From: an uncultured Spirochaetales bacterium
GTDB taxonomy: Bacteria > Spirochaetota > Spirochaetia > Sphaerochaetales > Sphaerochaetaceae
NCBI GenBank assembly: GCA_949293595.1
Contig: CASFDW010000006.1
Span: 1-64,000, forward strand
DNA: 64,000 nucleotides
Reading direction: 5' to 3'
Shown one piece after another: positions 17,825-26,503 of the stretch. Both the position numbers and the translations under genes were made by a program. The notes below the pieces were generated by a model that was not told where the DNA came from, did no database searches, and saw nothing but the letters and a program-made list of their open reading frames with translations. The stretch's first letter is position 1, and every line of letters starts with the position of its first letter.

Positions 17825-18312
17825 GGCACCACCGTGCACACCGCGCACTCATGAAGCATGTATGAGCCGTCATTGAAATCCAGCACTTCCAAAAACGGAG
17901 AACCGTTTTGGTATACATACCGCTCCACGAGCGAGGGGGTGAAACAGAAGAGCCGCTCGTCCTCCAGCAGGCTGTACATTGAGAACGACGAGGGGAAGCA
18001 TTGCCTATAACAGGCCATGAAATCCGGATGGTCCGCAGGACGACCGATGTTTTCACACACCCCCTCAATCTGCATGTTGTCGATGCAGAGCGCGCATGCG
18101 GGATTCGCCGCGATCTGTCCGTATTTCCTGAAATTCCTGCAGGTCTGGAAATAGAGGAGCTCCCCTATTCGCACGACGCTCATCATCCTTGACGACACCA
18201 CGCCTTCAAAGCACGTGGAAAGGACCATGTGGCGGCATTGCCCGAAATCATTGAAAAAGCGCCGCGAGGCTTCAACGAAACAAACATCCACGACAGCCTC
18301 CGTCAGCAGCAC
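17821..18312 (-). CDS. Pyridoxamine-5'-phosphate-oxidase-like (split-barrel) protein
   Basis: A 163-residue protein with the split-barrel order: MVLSTCFEGVVSSRMMSVVRIGELLYFQT, then KYGQIAANPACALCIDNMQIEG. This is typical of small FMN- or F420-type PNPOx-like proteins. The reaction is unknown. It overlaps its neighbours on both sides (10 bp with the YwqG-like gene, 4 bp with the DUF3795 gene). Confidence 0.65.
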   Translation of the reverse strand: MLLTEAVVDVCFVEASRRFFNDFGQCRHMVLSTCFEGVVSSRMMSVVRIGELLYFQTCRNFRKYGQIAANPACALCIDNMQIEGVCENIGRPADHPDFMACYRQCFPSSFSMYSLLEDERLFCFTPSLVERYVYQNGSPFLEVLDFNDGSYMLHECAVCTVVP

Positions 18313-19118
18313 TGCACGATCGTGACGACCCTGTCGAACCGGCGCATCAGGAGATCCTCCCTCCTGATGAAATAATAAAGCATGCCGCAGTCGCCCAGCA
18401 TGAGGGAGAATCCGTCGCTCTCGACCATGTCCAGCTGGAAGAGCAGCTGCCAGTCATATACGGCCTGCCCGTTCGCCTTGCGCACAACTTCCGCAGGTAT
18501 GCCCTTCCATCCGACGGTTGGTGCATATCCGTTGCTCAGAAGCTCGCAGGCCACGGGCATCGGATCCTGGATCACGGACGGCCAGCCTAGAAGCTGGGAA
18601 CCGCATGAGGCAGACCCGATTCCGGCGGAGGAGCAGGCTTCCGCATATGAAGAAAAGTCCTGGTCAGGGAACATGAGGAAGAAATCCTCGGCGGAAGGCA
18701 TGGAAACAAAGGAAGACGCATCTATCCCGAGCATTGGAAACCTCTGACAGCCGTCCAGATCGTCGGGATATTCCATCTCATGGATCGAGGTCTCATCACC
18801 GAACCAGAACACCCTTCCTCCTGACAGCTCCTCCGGGGAGATGCCCCAGGGCTGGTCCGTCATGTCGTAGAAGAACGACAGCACACCGGTTTGTGGCAGA
18901 AGACCGCTTTTATCCAGTGCGGGGAACATGCGGCAGTCGAACTGGGCCATGAAACATAGATGATGGAGATCCCCCCTCCTTCCCCTGCGCGAAGGCCAGG
19001 AGAAACCATCCGGGACATCGGGTCTTCCTCCGAACCGTGTCGCACCCGTGGCATGGACGGTCCTGTTACGTATGTCGAGCCCTATGGCAGGACGAAAGAT
19101 GTCTGCATTCCTTCCCAT
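18303..19118 (-). CDS. YwqG/DUF1963 family protein
   Basis: A 271-residue protein with the DUF1963 signatures: RFGGRPDVPDGFSWP, LCFMAQFDC (compare QI-L), VLSFFYD and the late GCGMLYYFI-type glycine-aspartate strand (LGDCGMLYYF). The family has no firm biochemical role. ATG 19118 is chosen for its strong AAGGAGG site; an upstream in-frame ATG at 19160 has none. It is first gene of a three-gene unit, opposite to the noncoding RNA. Confidence 0.7.
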   Translation of the reverse strand: MGRNADIFRPAIGLDIRNRTVHATGATRFGGRPDVPDGFSWPSRRGRRGDLHHLCFMAQFDCRMFPALDKSGLLPQTGVLSFFYDMTDQPWGISPEELSGGRVFWFGDETSIHEMEYPDDLDGCQRFPMLGIDASSFVSMPSAEDFFLMFPDQDFSSYAEACSSAGIGSASCGSQLLGWPSVIQDPMPVACELLSNGYAPTVGWKGIPAEVVRKANGQAVYDWQLLFQLDMVESDGFSLMLGDCGMLYYFIRREDLLMRRFDRVVTIVQCC

Positions 19119-19228
19119 CTTCCACCTCCTTACAACATCATAGCACGTACGGGACGGCATTCAAAAAAAACATCAGGACGGATTTCAGAATTCTTAAGAT
19201 TTCTTCATGACGGATTAAGACGGTTTCC

Positions 19229-19237
19229 TGCTATCAT
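19229..19237 (+). promoter_or_regulatory. Extended -10 promoter (TGCTATCAT) for the structured RNA
   Basis: TGCTATCAT ends seven bases before G19244, the first base of the closing stem of the RNA. That is the normal -10 to +1 distance. The -35 region is weak. Confidence 0.55.
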
Positions 19238-19243
19238 GCATGA

Positions 19244-19379
19244 GGGTGCAGGAACCATTGAAACAGGACCGCGGCAGTTTGAAGAACCGATCATGGATCA
19301 GACTTATGCATTTGTTTTCCTTAATAGCAGCAGATAAGGGAATGCCGCGGTCTTTCATCTCCCATGAAAGCCTGTACCC
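19244..19379 (+). ncRNA. Unassigned structured noncoding RNA, possibly 6S-like
   Basis: No gene is visible between 19118 and 19495, but the + strand folds strongly. A closing stem GGGTGCAGG (19244-19252) pairs with CCTGTACCC (19371-19379), with one G-U. Inside it a perfect 10-bp stem pairs GACCGCGGCA (19267-19276) with TGCCGCGGTC (19343-19352). An 8-bp hairpin TTTCCTTA/TAAGGGAA (19316-19323/19335-19342) stacks beneath it. On the 3' side lies a hairpin TTTCAT/ATGAAA (19353-19369). A promoter abuts the 5' end and a terminator the 3' end. An open 5' strand facing a small 3' hairpin between closing and apical stems recalls 6S RNA, but no sequence signature proves that. It is not SRP RNA, since the GGAAGGAAGC-type core is absent. 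Confidence 0.6.
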
Positions 19380-19380
19380 C

Positions 19381-19404
19381 GGGAGGAGCCATCCTCCCTT
19401 TTTT
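19381..19404 (+). terminator. Rho-independent terminator of the structured RNA
   Basis: Stem GGGAGGA / TCCTCCC with loop GCCA, then six T. No + strand gene lies upstream apart from the RNA, so this terminator itself argues for a transcript. From 19405 to 19494 I see only a 13-bp palindrome (ATCAGGACCTGAT, 19454-19466). Confidence 0.85.
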
Positions 19405-19494
19405 CATCTACCCGCACCCATGGAAAAATTCTGCACGGTCACCCATGGTGTCGATCAGGACCTGATGCGGGATCCGGTGGGCACGGCCGTACCC

Positions 19495-20415
19495 CTACTC
19501 CTCCTTGCCGACCTTCCAGTTCTCCATCAGCGAAAAGAAGTCGGTCTTCTGGATTATTACCTGCTTCCTTTTTATCTCGTCGTTCAACAGGGGCTTGTCC
19601 ACGTACGGCTTCCATTTCTCCACAACGTTCTTTCCCGCGATCCTTCTTATGCTCAGGGCCTTCGTGTAGAACCTGTTCATTCCCTCGCACGCGCTCCGGT
19701 CCTCGACAACAGTCATGCGCTGGGGGAACTGGACGGCAAGATTCCTGGTGGTGAATATCGAATAACCGAGAAGATAGCAGCGCAGTCCGAAATCGGCCAT
19801 CTGGTAGAACTCTCCTGTTATCAGCTCGTCATAGGCCCTCAGCCTCTGGAAAAGAGCCCTGTCGTACAGTCCCATCCCCATCACGGGATAGAGGTTCTCC
19901 TCGAGCCCGGCATCGTCGATTCCGGGAGTGAAGCTCAGCGGATCGAAATCCCTGCCGCTGAGGTGCGGTGCACGGAGCGTCGGAAGGACCTCCGCCCCGC
20001 TGGAAATCATGACAGGCGTTATGAGGGCTGGATGATTCTTGCCCTGCATGACCTCCATCAGCTCCTGTCCCTGGTATCCGATGAGCACCGTATCGGTCCT
20101 GAGCACGAGAAAATACGTGGTGTAGCATTCGTCCGCGAATGCATTTATGTACTCTCCCGTGGTCGTCGGGTTCTTGAAAAGGATGAAAGTGACCTCGGGG
20201 TACCTCTCCATGAGGTCCATCTCCTCGGCCCTCTCCTGAGTCGTGACCAGATGAAGGCAGAAATTCATGTTCTCCCTGAACCAGTCCAGGGATGAGATGA
20301 GATCCTCCTTTCCAGACACGTCAAGCAGCCCGATTGCAAGCTGCACCTGCCGGTACAGTGATGAGATCTTCATCTCCAGATCCTGTTTTCTATGTATGGT
20401 CCTGTAATCAGACAT
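19495..20415 (-). CDS. Glycosyltransferase-family-2-like protein
   Basis: A 306-residue protein. It contains predicted Rossmann-type alternations, FILFKNPTTTGEYINAFADEC (compare nucleotide-sugar-binding starts), then LVLRTDTVLIG, which resembles a GT-A Asp-x-Asp region, and a later acceptor-like part MADFGLRCYLLGYSIF. The assignment is tentative. ATG 20415 (or 20418) overlaps the proB stop by about 8 bp, so it is co-transcribed with proA-proB. There is no link to proline synthesis. Confidence 0.45.
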   Translation of the reverse strand: MSDYRTIHRKQDLEMKISSLYRQVQLAIGLLDVSGKEDLISSLDWFRENMNFCLHLVTTQERAEEMDLMERYPEVTFILFKNPTTTGEYINAFADECYTTYFLVLRTDTVLIGYQGQELMEVMQGKNHPALITPVMISSGAEVLPTLRAPHLSGRDFDPLSFTPGIDDAGLEENLYPVMGMGLYDRALFQRLRAYDELITGEFYQMADFGLRCYLLGYSIFTTRNLAVQFPQRMTVVEDRSACEGMNRFYTKALSIRRIAGKNVVEKWKPYVDKPLLNDEIKRKQVIIQKTDFFSLMENWKVGKEE

Positions 20416-21529
20416 CATGCTCCACGGGGCTTGTGTCTTCCGGTCTGAAGACAACATCCCTCCTACCTTTTCCCAAAATAGAGTCTATATCGCAGCTCCT
20501 GTGACCGATGAGAGCCTTGAGTTCGGTTGAATTGAAATTCGGCACCGCTTTTAATAAACCTGTTCCCGCCCTGTTTGTTACAAGAACGACCTCCCCCTTC
20601 TCGAACGTACCCTTTATCTCGACGATGCCCGAGGGAAGAAGCGACTTGTGGTTGCCGAGGGCAATGGCTGCCCCGTCGTCGACGACAATCACAGCCTCGG
20701 TGGATGTGTTCATGATCCACCTCTCCCTCTGGCTCAGCCGTCTGTCGGGAAGGATGTACGAGCCAAGCTCCTCGCCGGACATTATCCGGACAAGGGAGTC
20801 CTCCTCGTACCCGGAGGCGATCACGGTGCCACATCCGCCATCCTTCGCGATCTGCGCGGCAAGGAGCTTCGTCCGCATCCCGCCTGTGGAGAACATGGAA
20901 CCCTTTCCTCTGGCATACGAGAAAATCTCCGGAGTCAGCTTCTCTATCGTGCGGAGCATGACGACGTTCCTGTCCTTCTTGGGATTACCCGTATAAACCC
21001 CGTCGATGTCCGTAAGCAGGATGAGGAGTCCCGCATCTATCTTGGAGGCGACGAGGGCGCTCATCCTGTCGTTGTCGCCGAAGACGTTGCCTATCTCGCT
21101 CGTGGAGACGACGTCGTTCTCGTTGAACACGGGGACGACACCAAGGGCGAGCAAGGTCGAAACGCTGGACCTGAGGTTGTTGTAGCTCTTGCGGTTGTTG
21201 AGGACGCTCCTGGTTATCAGGACCTGTGCGCAGAGCAGGTTGTGTTTGGAGAACTCCCTCTGGTATGCGCTCATCAGGACAGGCTGTCCGATGGCGGCGC
21301 ACGCCTGGCGCATGGCTATATGCACCACGGGCGAGAAATGCCGGAGCTGCTTCGCCCCCATGCCTATGGCACCGGATGAGACGAGGATCACCTGTATGCC
21401 CCGGTTCTTCAGTTCCGCAATCTGCCTTGCGATATCGCCTATGCGTTCCTCGTCGATGCCATCATCACTTGTCAGCAGGTTCGTACCGACCTTGATGACC
21501 ACCCTCTTGATATTGGAAAAGTCCCTCAT
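20408..21529 (-). CDS. proB: Glutamate 5-kinase
   Basis: A 373-residue kinase. The amino-acid-kinase domain (about 1-260) has VVIKVGTNLLT, ILVSSGAIGMG, FNENDVVST and LLTDIDGVYTGNPKKD. A C-terminal PUA domain (about 280-365) follows (AVIVVDDGAAIALGNHKSLLPSGI). It phosphorylates glutamate in the first step of proline synthesis. It overlaps proA by 4 bp. Confidence 0.95.
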   Translation of the reverse strand: MRDFSNIKRVVIKVGTNLLTSDDGIDEERIGDIARQIAELKNRGIQVILVSSGAIGMGAKQLRHFSPVVHIAMRQACAAIGQPVLMSAYQREFSKHNLLCAQVLITRSVLNNRKSYNNLRSSVSTLLALGVVPVFNENDVVSTSEIGNVFGDNDRMSALVASKIDAGLLILLTDIDGVYTGNPKKDRNVVMLRTIEKLTPEIFSYARGKGSMFSTGGMRTKLLAAQIAKDGGCGTVIASGYEEDSLVRIMSGEELGSYILPDRRLSQRERWIMNTSTEAVIVVDDGAAIALGNHKSLLPSGIVEIKGTFEKGEVVLVTNRAGTGLLKAVPNFNSTELKALIGHRSCDIDSILGKGRRDVVFRPEDTSPVEHDV

Positions 21530-22818
21530 AGGATATCCTTGTGCTTGAACTTCCTGCCGTTCTTACCAGAATACTCGGCAACGGTCTCCCCATGCCCGGT
21601 CAAAAGCCACTTGCTGCTCATGAGTCCGGAAAGGCCGACAGGGCCGCGGGCATGTATCTTTCCCGTGGAGATTCCGACCTCGGCACCGAGACCGAATCTG
21701 AATCCGTCCGCAAAACGTGTCGAGCAGTTGCAGAAGACATCGGCGCTGTCGACCATGTTGAAGAACCTGTCGCGGGCCTCATCATCCCCGGTGATTATGC
21801 AGTCCGTATGTCCTGATCCGTGCGCCATGATGTGCGCGATTGCCTCGTCAAGCGAATCCACGACCTTGACCGCAAGCTCGAGGGCCAGGAACTCCGTATC
21901 AAAATCCTTCTCCTCCGCCTTCAGGCAGTCAATGATGCTTCCGGTTCTCTCATCGCCGTGGATCAGGACGCCATAGGGCTTCAAGGCCTTTGCGAAAGGA
22001 GGAAGGAATCTCTCCGCGATACCGCTGTCGACCAAGACGGTCTCGACCGCATTGCAGGCCGCGGGATACTGGACCTTCGAATCCACCGCAACCTTGACAG
22101 CAAGATCGACATCCGCACTCTTGTCGACATAGATGGAGCAGAGCCCGTCCGCGTGGCCAAGCACGGGAATGTCGGTATTCTCCATGACATGGCGCACGAA
22201 CGCATTGGAGCCACGGGGGATAACCAGATCGATATAGTCGTCCTTCCTGAGTATCGCATCCACATCCCCGTGGCTCTCGATCTGGAGCAGCCAGCCGTTT
22301 CCGACGGCAGATCCATCCAAAGCGTTCTTGATGACCTTGACCAGGGCCCTGTTGGAGCATGCCGCCTCGCTTCCGCCTTTCAACACGATTGCGTTGCCGC
22401 TCTTGAGTGCGAGTCCGGCCATCTGGACAAGCGCATCGGGCCTGGCCTCGAATATCATCGCTATCGTCCCGATCGGGAAGCTCCTCCGCTCCAATATGAA
22501 ACCGTCGTCGAGCATCCTCTTTTCCAATGTCCTGGAAACGGGATCGGGAAGGCCCACAAGATCCTTGAGACCGTTCACGACGGATTCGAGCTTGTCCTCC
22601 GTGAATGCCAGACGATGGAGCATCTGGTCGGAAAGCCTGCCCGCCGATGCATTCAGGTCCCTTCGGTTCTCCTGGAAAAGGTACTCCTTCTCCCTCTCAA
22701 GCGCATCGGCCACAAGCATCAATGCCGCATTCCTGTCCCCGAGGGACGACGAGGATAGGACAAGCCTGCTTTTTCTCAACAGCTCCAGCTGGACATCCAA
22801 TGTATCTGAAACACTCAT
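21526..22818 (-). CDS. proA: Glutamate-5-semialdehyde dehydrogenase
   Basis: A 430-residue aldehyde-dehydrogenase-fold enzyme. RRSFPIGTIAMIFEARPDALVQ, KGGSEA and the catalytic-Cys region YPAACNAVETVLVD are as in ProA. It reduces gamma-glutamyl phosphate to the semialdehyde that cyclises to the ProC substrate. It is the first gene of proA-proB-glycosyltransferase-like, with a good promoter just upstream. Confidence 0.95.
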   Translation of the reverse strand: MSVSDTLDVQLELLRKSRLVLSSSSLGDRNAALMLVADALEREKEYLFQENRRDLNASAGRLSDQMLHRLAFTEDKLESVVNGLKDLVGLPDPVSRTLEKRMLDDGFILERRSFPIGTIAMIFEARPDALVQMAGLALKSGNAIVLKGGSEAACSNRALVKVIKNALDGSAVGNGWLLQIESHGDVDAILRKDDYIDLVIPRGSNAFVRHVMENTDIPVLGHADGLCSIYVDKSADVDLAVKVAVDSKVQYPAACNAVETVLVDSGIAERFLPPFAKALKPYGVLIHGDERTGSIIDCLKAEEKDFDTEFLALELAVKVVDSLDEAIAHIMAHGSGHTDCIITGDDEARDRFFNMVDSADVFCNCSTRFADGFRFGLGAEVGISTGKIHARGPVGLSGLMSSKWLLTGHGETVAEYSGKNGRKFKHKDIL

Positions 22819-22838
22819 AATCCCACCATTTTTATGGC

Positions 22839-22867
22839 ATTATAATTCTTTACGCATCCGCGGGCAA
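22839..22867 (-). promoter_or_regulatory. Promoter of proA-proB
   Basis: On the minus strand TTGCCC (22862-22867), a 17-bp spacer, then TATAAT (22839-22844), 20 bp before ATG 22818. Confidence 0.7.
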
Positions 22868-22897
22868 CATCACATGGCGCCGCAGGACGGGACAAAG

Positions 22898-24388
22898 TCA
22901 TTTTCCAATTGTTTTTTTGTACGCGTCGACGGCCTCGAGCACACCTCCGGCTATGGCCATGGCCTTGTCCGACACGGTTTGGAAGCTGGCTTCCGCTCCT
23001 CGAGGATCTATGTCGGCGATCTTCAATCCCTCCTCCACCTCGAGATGGTCGCGTATGAGGCCCCTCAGCATTCCGGGAATGCCGGCACGCACGGCGACAT
23101 CCCCCACATGGCATATCACATCGCCCTTTCCGACAATGTCGCCGATCTTTTTGTCATGGCGCACCACGCCGGAAGCGGGGCTGTGCACCACGCGCTCCCT
23201 TCCGTATCCCATTATGAGACCGGGGATGCCGGTGTTGCTCTCCGCGCTGCCGACCCTGATGATGCGTCCCAGATCATGCCCACGACGTGTCTCGATCACG
23301 ACATCGACATCCTCCGGGGCCGAAAAGCCCGGACCAAGGGCTATCGTCAGCCCGGCCATTCCCCTGCGGGTTCCGAGATTCCTTTTCGCCATTATTGCAT
23401 CGACCAGCGCAAGCGGTCTGATGGACGAGAGTATCGATGCATCGGGATCCACCAGGACGGGGACGGCCCCGTCGTCCAGGATCCTCCAGATCTCGGCAGG
23501 ATCTCCGGCAAGACGGGCTTCAAGCCCCTCCACCACGGCCCTTCCGTCATATACGGCCTCGGCAAAGGAGACAGTACGCCTTATCACGAGCGGTTTTCCG
23601 CACTCGAGCGCGATCACCCTGTACCCGGCACGTGACAGGCGGAGTATGACACCGCTGGCGAGATCCCCCGCCCCGCGGACAACGACGACATTGTCCAGAT
23701 ACGAGGAACAGCGGGAGGCATCGGCATTGTTGAACGCGGCCAGAAGCTCCGAGCATACGGAAATGGCTATCTCCTCAGGACTCTCCCCGCCGAGATCCAG
23801 GCCCAGTGGGGAATGAATGCGCATGTCGTAGTTCCTGTCGGTCCCGCGCGAACCCATTATGCCTATGAAGAACACGGGGGTGTCCTTGATGCGGGAATAA
23901 ATCTCCCCGGCCTCCCTGGGATTGAAAATCAGCACGGCCGTATGTCCGTCAAGCACGATGCCATCGTCGAGATCGTCCGAAAATGTGATCCCGTCGCACT
24001 CCTCGTGTCCGTCCTGCTTGCCGATCACGACTACCTCGAACGACAGGTATGACAGAATTCTGGCGGTGTTCAGGCCTACATGCCCGGCACCGAATATCAC
24101 AGCCCTTCTTTCCTTTCTGACAACATCGATCAAAATCCTTACCCTCCCTCCGGCCTCGTTGGGGATCTCGGTCTCGAGATTCGAGCCGAGCCTTATCCTT
24201 TCCTGTGCGAGCACAACGGCCTCATGCTCGAGCCTGCCGCCACCTATCGTCCCTTCCTCACGCCCGAGCAGCGAGACGACCATCCTCCCTGTCCTGCGGC
24301 TGGTACGCCCATGGGTGGATATTATGGAGACGACGGAGAACGCCGCGTTCCTTTCAAGGAGGCTTTCAAGCTTCTCATATCTTGGCAT
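22898..24388 (-). CDS. yqeB: Selenium-dependent Mo hydroxylase maturation protein: XdhC/CoxI-YqeB fusion
   Basis: A 496-residue, two-part protein. The first part (about 1-230) is XdhC-like: a CoxI segment with TIGGGRLEHEAV followed by Rossmann GAGHVG at 100-105 and FIGIMGSRGTDRN. The second part (about 232-496) is YqeB: VVVRGAGDLASGVILRLSRAG, then a lipoyl-like end (HSPASGVV, IGDIVGKGDVICHVGD). YqeB marks genomes with selenium-dependent molybdenum hydroxylases, and XdhC proteins handle Mo-cofactor sulfuration or insertion, so this protein probably helps place labile selenium on the cofactor. It overlaps yqeC by 14 bp. Confidence 0.88.
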   Translation of the reverse strand: MPRYEKLESLLERNAAFSVVSIISTHGRTSRRTGRMVVSLLGREEGTIGGGRLEHEAVVLAQERIRLGSNLETEIPNEAGGRVRILIDVVRKERRAVIFGAGHVGLNTARILSYLSFEVVVIGKQDGHEECDGITFSDDLDDGIVLDGHTAVLIFNPREAGEIYSRIKDTPVFFIGIMGSRGTDRNYDMRIHSPLGLDLGGESPEEIAISVCSELLAAFNNADASRCSSYLDNVVVVRGAGDLASGVILRLSRAGYRVIALECGKPLVIRRTVSFAEAVYDGRAVVEGLEARLAGDPAEIWRILDDGAVPVLVDPDASILSSIRPLALVDAIMAKRNLGTRRGMAGLTIALGPGFSAPEDVDVVIETRRGHDLGRIIRVGSAESNTGIPGLIMGYGRERVVHSPASGVVRHDKKIGDIVGKGDVICHVGDVAVRAGIPGMLRGLIRDHLEVEEGLKIADIDPRGAEASFQTVSDKAMAIAGGVLEAVDAYKKTIGK

Positions 24389-25085
24389 AGATCAAATCCT
24401 TTTGCTCCGAGCAGAAGACCACGGGATACGGGATGTCGAGAGAGGAGAACTGGGCAAGACCATTTTCATCCAGTGTCTCTGATGCGTTGACCAGGACGAC
24501 GCCCGGCAGGCCGGCCATTCCCTTCAGCACCGCATCCGGGTCCTTGAAATACCTTTCGAGATATCGCCTGTCGACAACCTCCTCCGATTCCTCGCCGAAC
24601 ACGACCGAGCATGCCTTGTTGAAAAGGGCGGGATACCCCATGACGGCGATCACGGCGGTCGTCCTTTCATGGATGACCGGATCCCGGGACGAATGGATCT
24701 TCATCGGCAACCCCCTGGAACCGTCGGCCTCGCAGAGTATGCAGTCGAACCGGCCGGCAAGGATCTCAAGCACCTCGTCCCTGGGTGCGAAGGCCTTCTT
24801 GACATCCATGCTCCTGCCCTCCGCGTAGAAGACCATCCTGTTCTTAACGACCTCGTGCGAAAGAATCGCAACCTCGTCCTGGATGACGGCATCGGCCCCG
24901 TAATCGTGGTATAGTGGGGCCTGGACCCTCGTTGTCGTCGTGAGCAGGACCGAATACCCCCTGTTCCTCAGATGAAGCCCGAACGAGGAAAGGAGCGTGG
25001 TCTTGCCGCCGCCCCCGGTGACGGAGATGAAATTGCTCCGTCCGGGCCTTATCAGCATCTCTTCAAGTTTCTTATAAAGCATCAA
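24375..25085 (-). CDS. yqeC: Selenium cofactor biosynthesis protein YqeC
   Basis: A 236-residue P-loop protein. Walker A GGGGKTT lies at 24-30, CEADGSRGLPMK in the middle and DPVIHERTTAVIAVMG after it, all YqeC hallmarks. It is conserved with YqeB and orphan SelD in organisms that make selenium-dependent molybdenum hydroxylases; the exact reaction is not established. It is the first gene of the yqeC-yqeB pair and is divergent from the permease gene. A palindrome sits inside its promoter region. Confidence 0.88.
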   Translation of the reverse strand: MMLYKKLEEMLIRPGRSNFISVTGGGGKTTLLSSFGLHLRNRGYSVLLTTTTRVQAPLYHDYGADAVIQDEVAILSHEVVKNRMVFYAEGRSMDVKKAFAPRDEVLEILAGRFDCILCEADGSRGLPMKIHSSRDPVIHERTTAVIAVMGYPALFNKACSVVFGEESEEVVDRRYLERYFKDPDAVLKGMAGLPGVVLVNASETLDENGLAQFSSLDIPYPVVFCSEQKDLIYAKI

Positions 25086-25090
25086 TCGAG

Positions 25091-25118
25091 ATTATACATT
25101 GTTTTCAATCCGATTGAA
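25091..25118 (-). promoter_or_regulatory. yqeC promoter -10 with overlapping palindromic operator
   Basis: On the minus strand TATAAT occupies 25091-25096. Just upstream, where the spacer and -35 should be, is a perfect odd palindrome TTCAATC-C-GATTGAA (25104-25118). A repressor bound there would block the promoter. The -35 hexamer itself is poor. Confidence 0.5.
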
Positions 25119-25150
25119 CCTTTTTATTGCAAATTACCATTCGCACATGA

Positions 25151-25160
25151 TTCAATTGAA
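25151..25160. promoter_or_regulatory. Second TTCAAT/ATTGAA palindrome
   Basis: TTCAATTGAA, with half-sites like those of the 25104-25118 palindrome and about 44 bp from it centre to centre. It ends two bases before the permease ATG and could serve the same regulator for both divergent genes. Confidence 0.35.
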
Positions 25161-25162
25161 GC

Positions 25163-26503
25163 ATGGAGATCACAAGGAAGAAAATCTGGTGTTATGCCAC
25201 GGGACAGTTCGGCTGGGCCATGCTTTCGGGCATGATCTCAAACTGGCTGGTGTACTTCTATCAGCCGTCCGAGGAGATGGTCGGACAAGGGCACAGGCTG
25301 TTCATAGCCCAGGGGCTTGTCATACTGGGGATTGCGACAGCCGTCGGTGCGATAACCGCGGCAAGCAGGATTTTCGATGCGGTGACCGACCCTCTGGTGG
25401 CGGGTCTGTCGGACAGGCTCAAACACAGGGATGGAAGGAGGATACCGTTTCTGAAATGGTCCGCGATACCCCTGGCGCTGTCGACCGTGGCCGTGTTCAT
25501 CTCCCCGGTTGACAGTGTGAGCTCCATCAACGCCATATTCCTTCTTGCAGCACTGCTCTGCCACTATTTCGCAATAACCTGCTACTGCACGCCGTTCAAC
25601 GCGCTTATCCCGGAGCTCGGGCATACGGACAGGCAGAGGCTGGACATATCCACGGCAATCAGCCTCACCTTCATCCTCGGCACTGCGACTGCATACGCGG
25701 CCCCCGTGATATGGGGCGCCCTTGAAAAAGCGGGGATCGAAAGGATTCCTGCAATGCGCCTGACGTTCGCCATGCTCTCTTTAATAGCGTCCGTCTGCCT
25801 GCTGGTACCGGTTTTCACCATCAGGGAAAAGGACTACGTCACGGAAACGAAAAGCGATCCCTCCTCCATCTCGTCCCTTGTGGCGACATACAGGAACAGG
25901 GACTTCAGGCTGTTCGTGTTTTCGGACATCGCGTACTGGATCGCGATCACGATGTTCCAGACCGGTCTGTCGTTCTTCGTGACGGCACTGCTCGGCCTGA
26001 ACGAGTCGATGACAACGGTGTTCTTCGTTTTCATGACCGCGCTTTCGCTCCTCTTCTACATCCCGATCAACCGGATCGCATACAGGATCGGCAAGAAAAA
26101 ACCGATATGCATAGGATTTGCGCTATTCTTATGCGCATACCTCTTCACGTCCGTGCTCGGCAGGCTCGGGATTCCCAAAATGGCGCAGGGCTTCATCCTG
26201 TCGTTCATAGCCTCCGGGGCGATGGCGATCTTCGGAATACTCCCGCAGGCCGTGGTGGCCGACATAGCCAGGGCGGACAGCAGGAGGACAGGGATAAACC
26301 GCGAGGGGATGTTCTTCGCATCGAGGACCTTTGCGTTCAAGCTCGGGCAGTCGGTGTCGATGCTGCTGTTCACGTCGATCTCGACCTCGTCAGGATACAG
26401 GGCGGTCGCGATCGCCTCCGGCTTCTTCTGTCTGGCAGGAATGGTGCTTTTCCTTTTCTACAATGAAAAGAAGATCCTTTTGGAGATCGGGGAGGAAAAA
26501 TGA
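25163..26503 (+). CDS. GPH-type MFS sugar:cation symporter
   Basis: A 446-residue permease with about 12 spans. The start KKIWCYATGQFGWAMLSGMISNWLVYFY, then DAVTDPLVAGLSDRLKHRDGRRIPFL (the conserved D-PLxGxxxDR loop) and YCTPFNALIPEL, fit the glycoside-pentoside-hexuronide family. The cargo is unknown: sugars or glycosides are usual. It is divergent from yqeC and overlaps the hydrolase gene by 4 bp. Confidence 0.85.
   Translation: MEITRKKIWCYATGQFGWAMLSGMISNWLVYFYQPSEEMVGQGHRLFIAQGLVILGIATAVGAITAASRIFDAVTDPLVAGLSDRLKHRDGRRIPFLKWSAIPLALSTVAVFISPVDSVSSINAIFLLAALLCHYFAITCYCTPFNALIPELGHTDRQRLDISTAISLTFILGTATAYAAPVIWGALEKAGIERIPAMRLTFAMLSLIASVCLLVPVFTIREKDYVTETKSDPSSISSLVATYRNRDFRLFVFSDIAYWIAITMFQTGLSFFVTALLGLNESMTTVFFVFMTALSLLFYIPINRIAYRIGKKKPICIGFALFLCAYLFTSVLGRLGIPKMAQGFILSFIASGAMAIFGILPQAVVADIARADSRRTGINREGMFFASRTFAFKLGQSVSMLLFTSISTSSGYRAVAIASGFFCLAGMVLFLFYNEKKILLEIGEEK

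Noticed and set aside
19244..19379. Identification of the structured RNA as SRP RNA, tmRNA or a riboswitch
   Set aside because: It lacks the GGAAGGAAGC-type SRP core and any tRNA-like ends, and no + strand gene follows its terminator, so those identities are unsupported; only a loose 6S resemblance remains.
19240..20295. A 351-codon + strand frame covering the structured RNA and the glycosyltransferase-like gene
   Set aside because: Its protein is low in recognisable motifs, it runs through the RNA's terminator at 19381-19404, and it is antisense to a gene coupled to proB.
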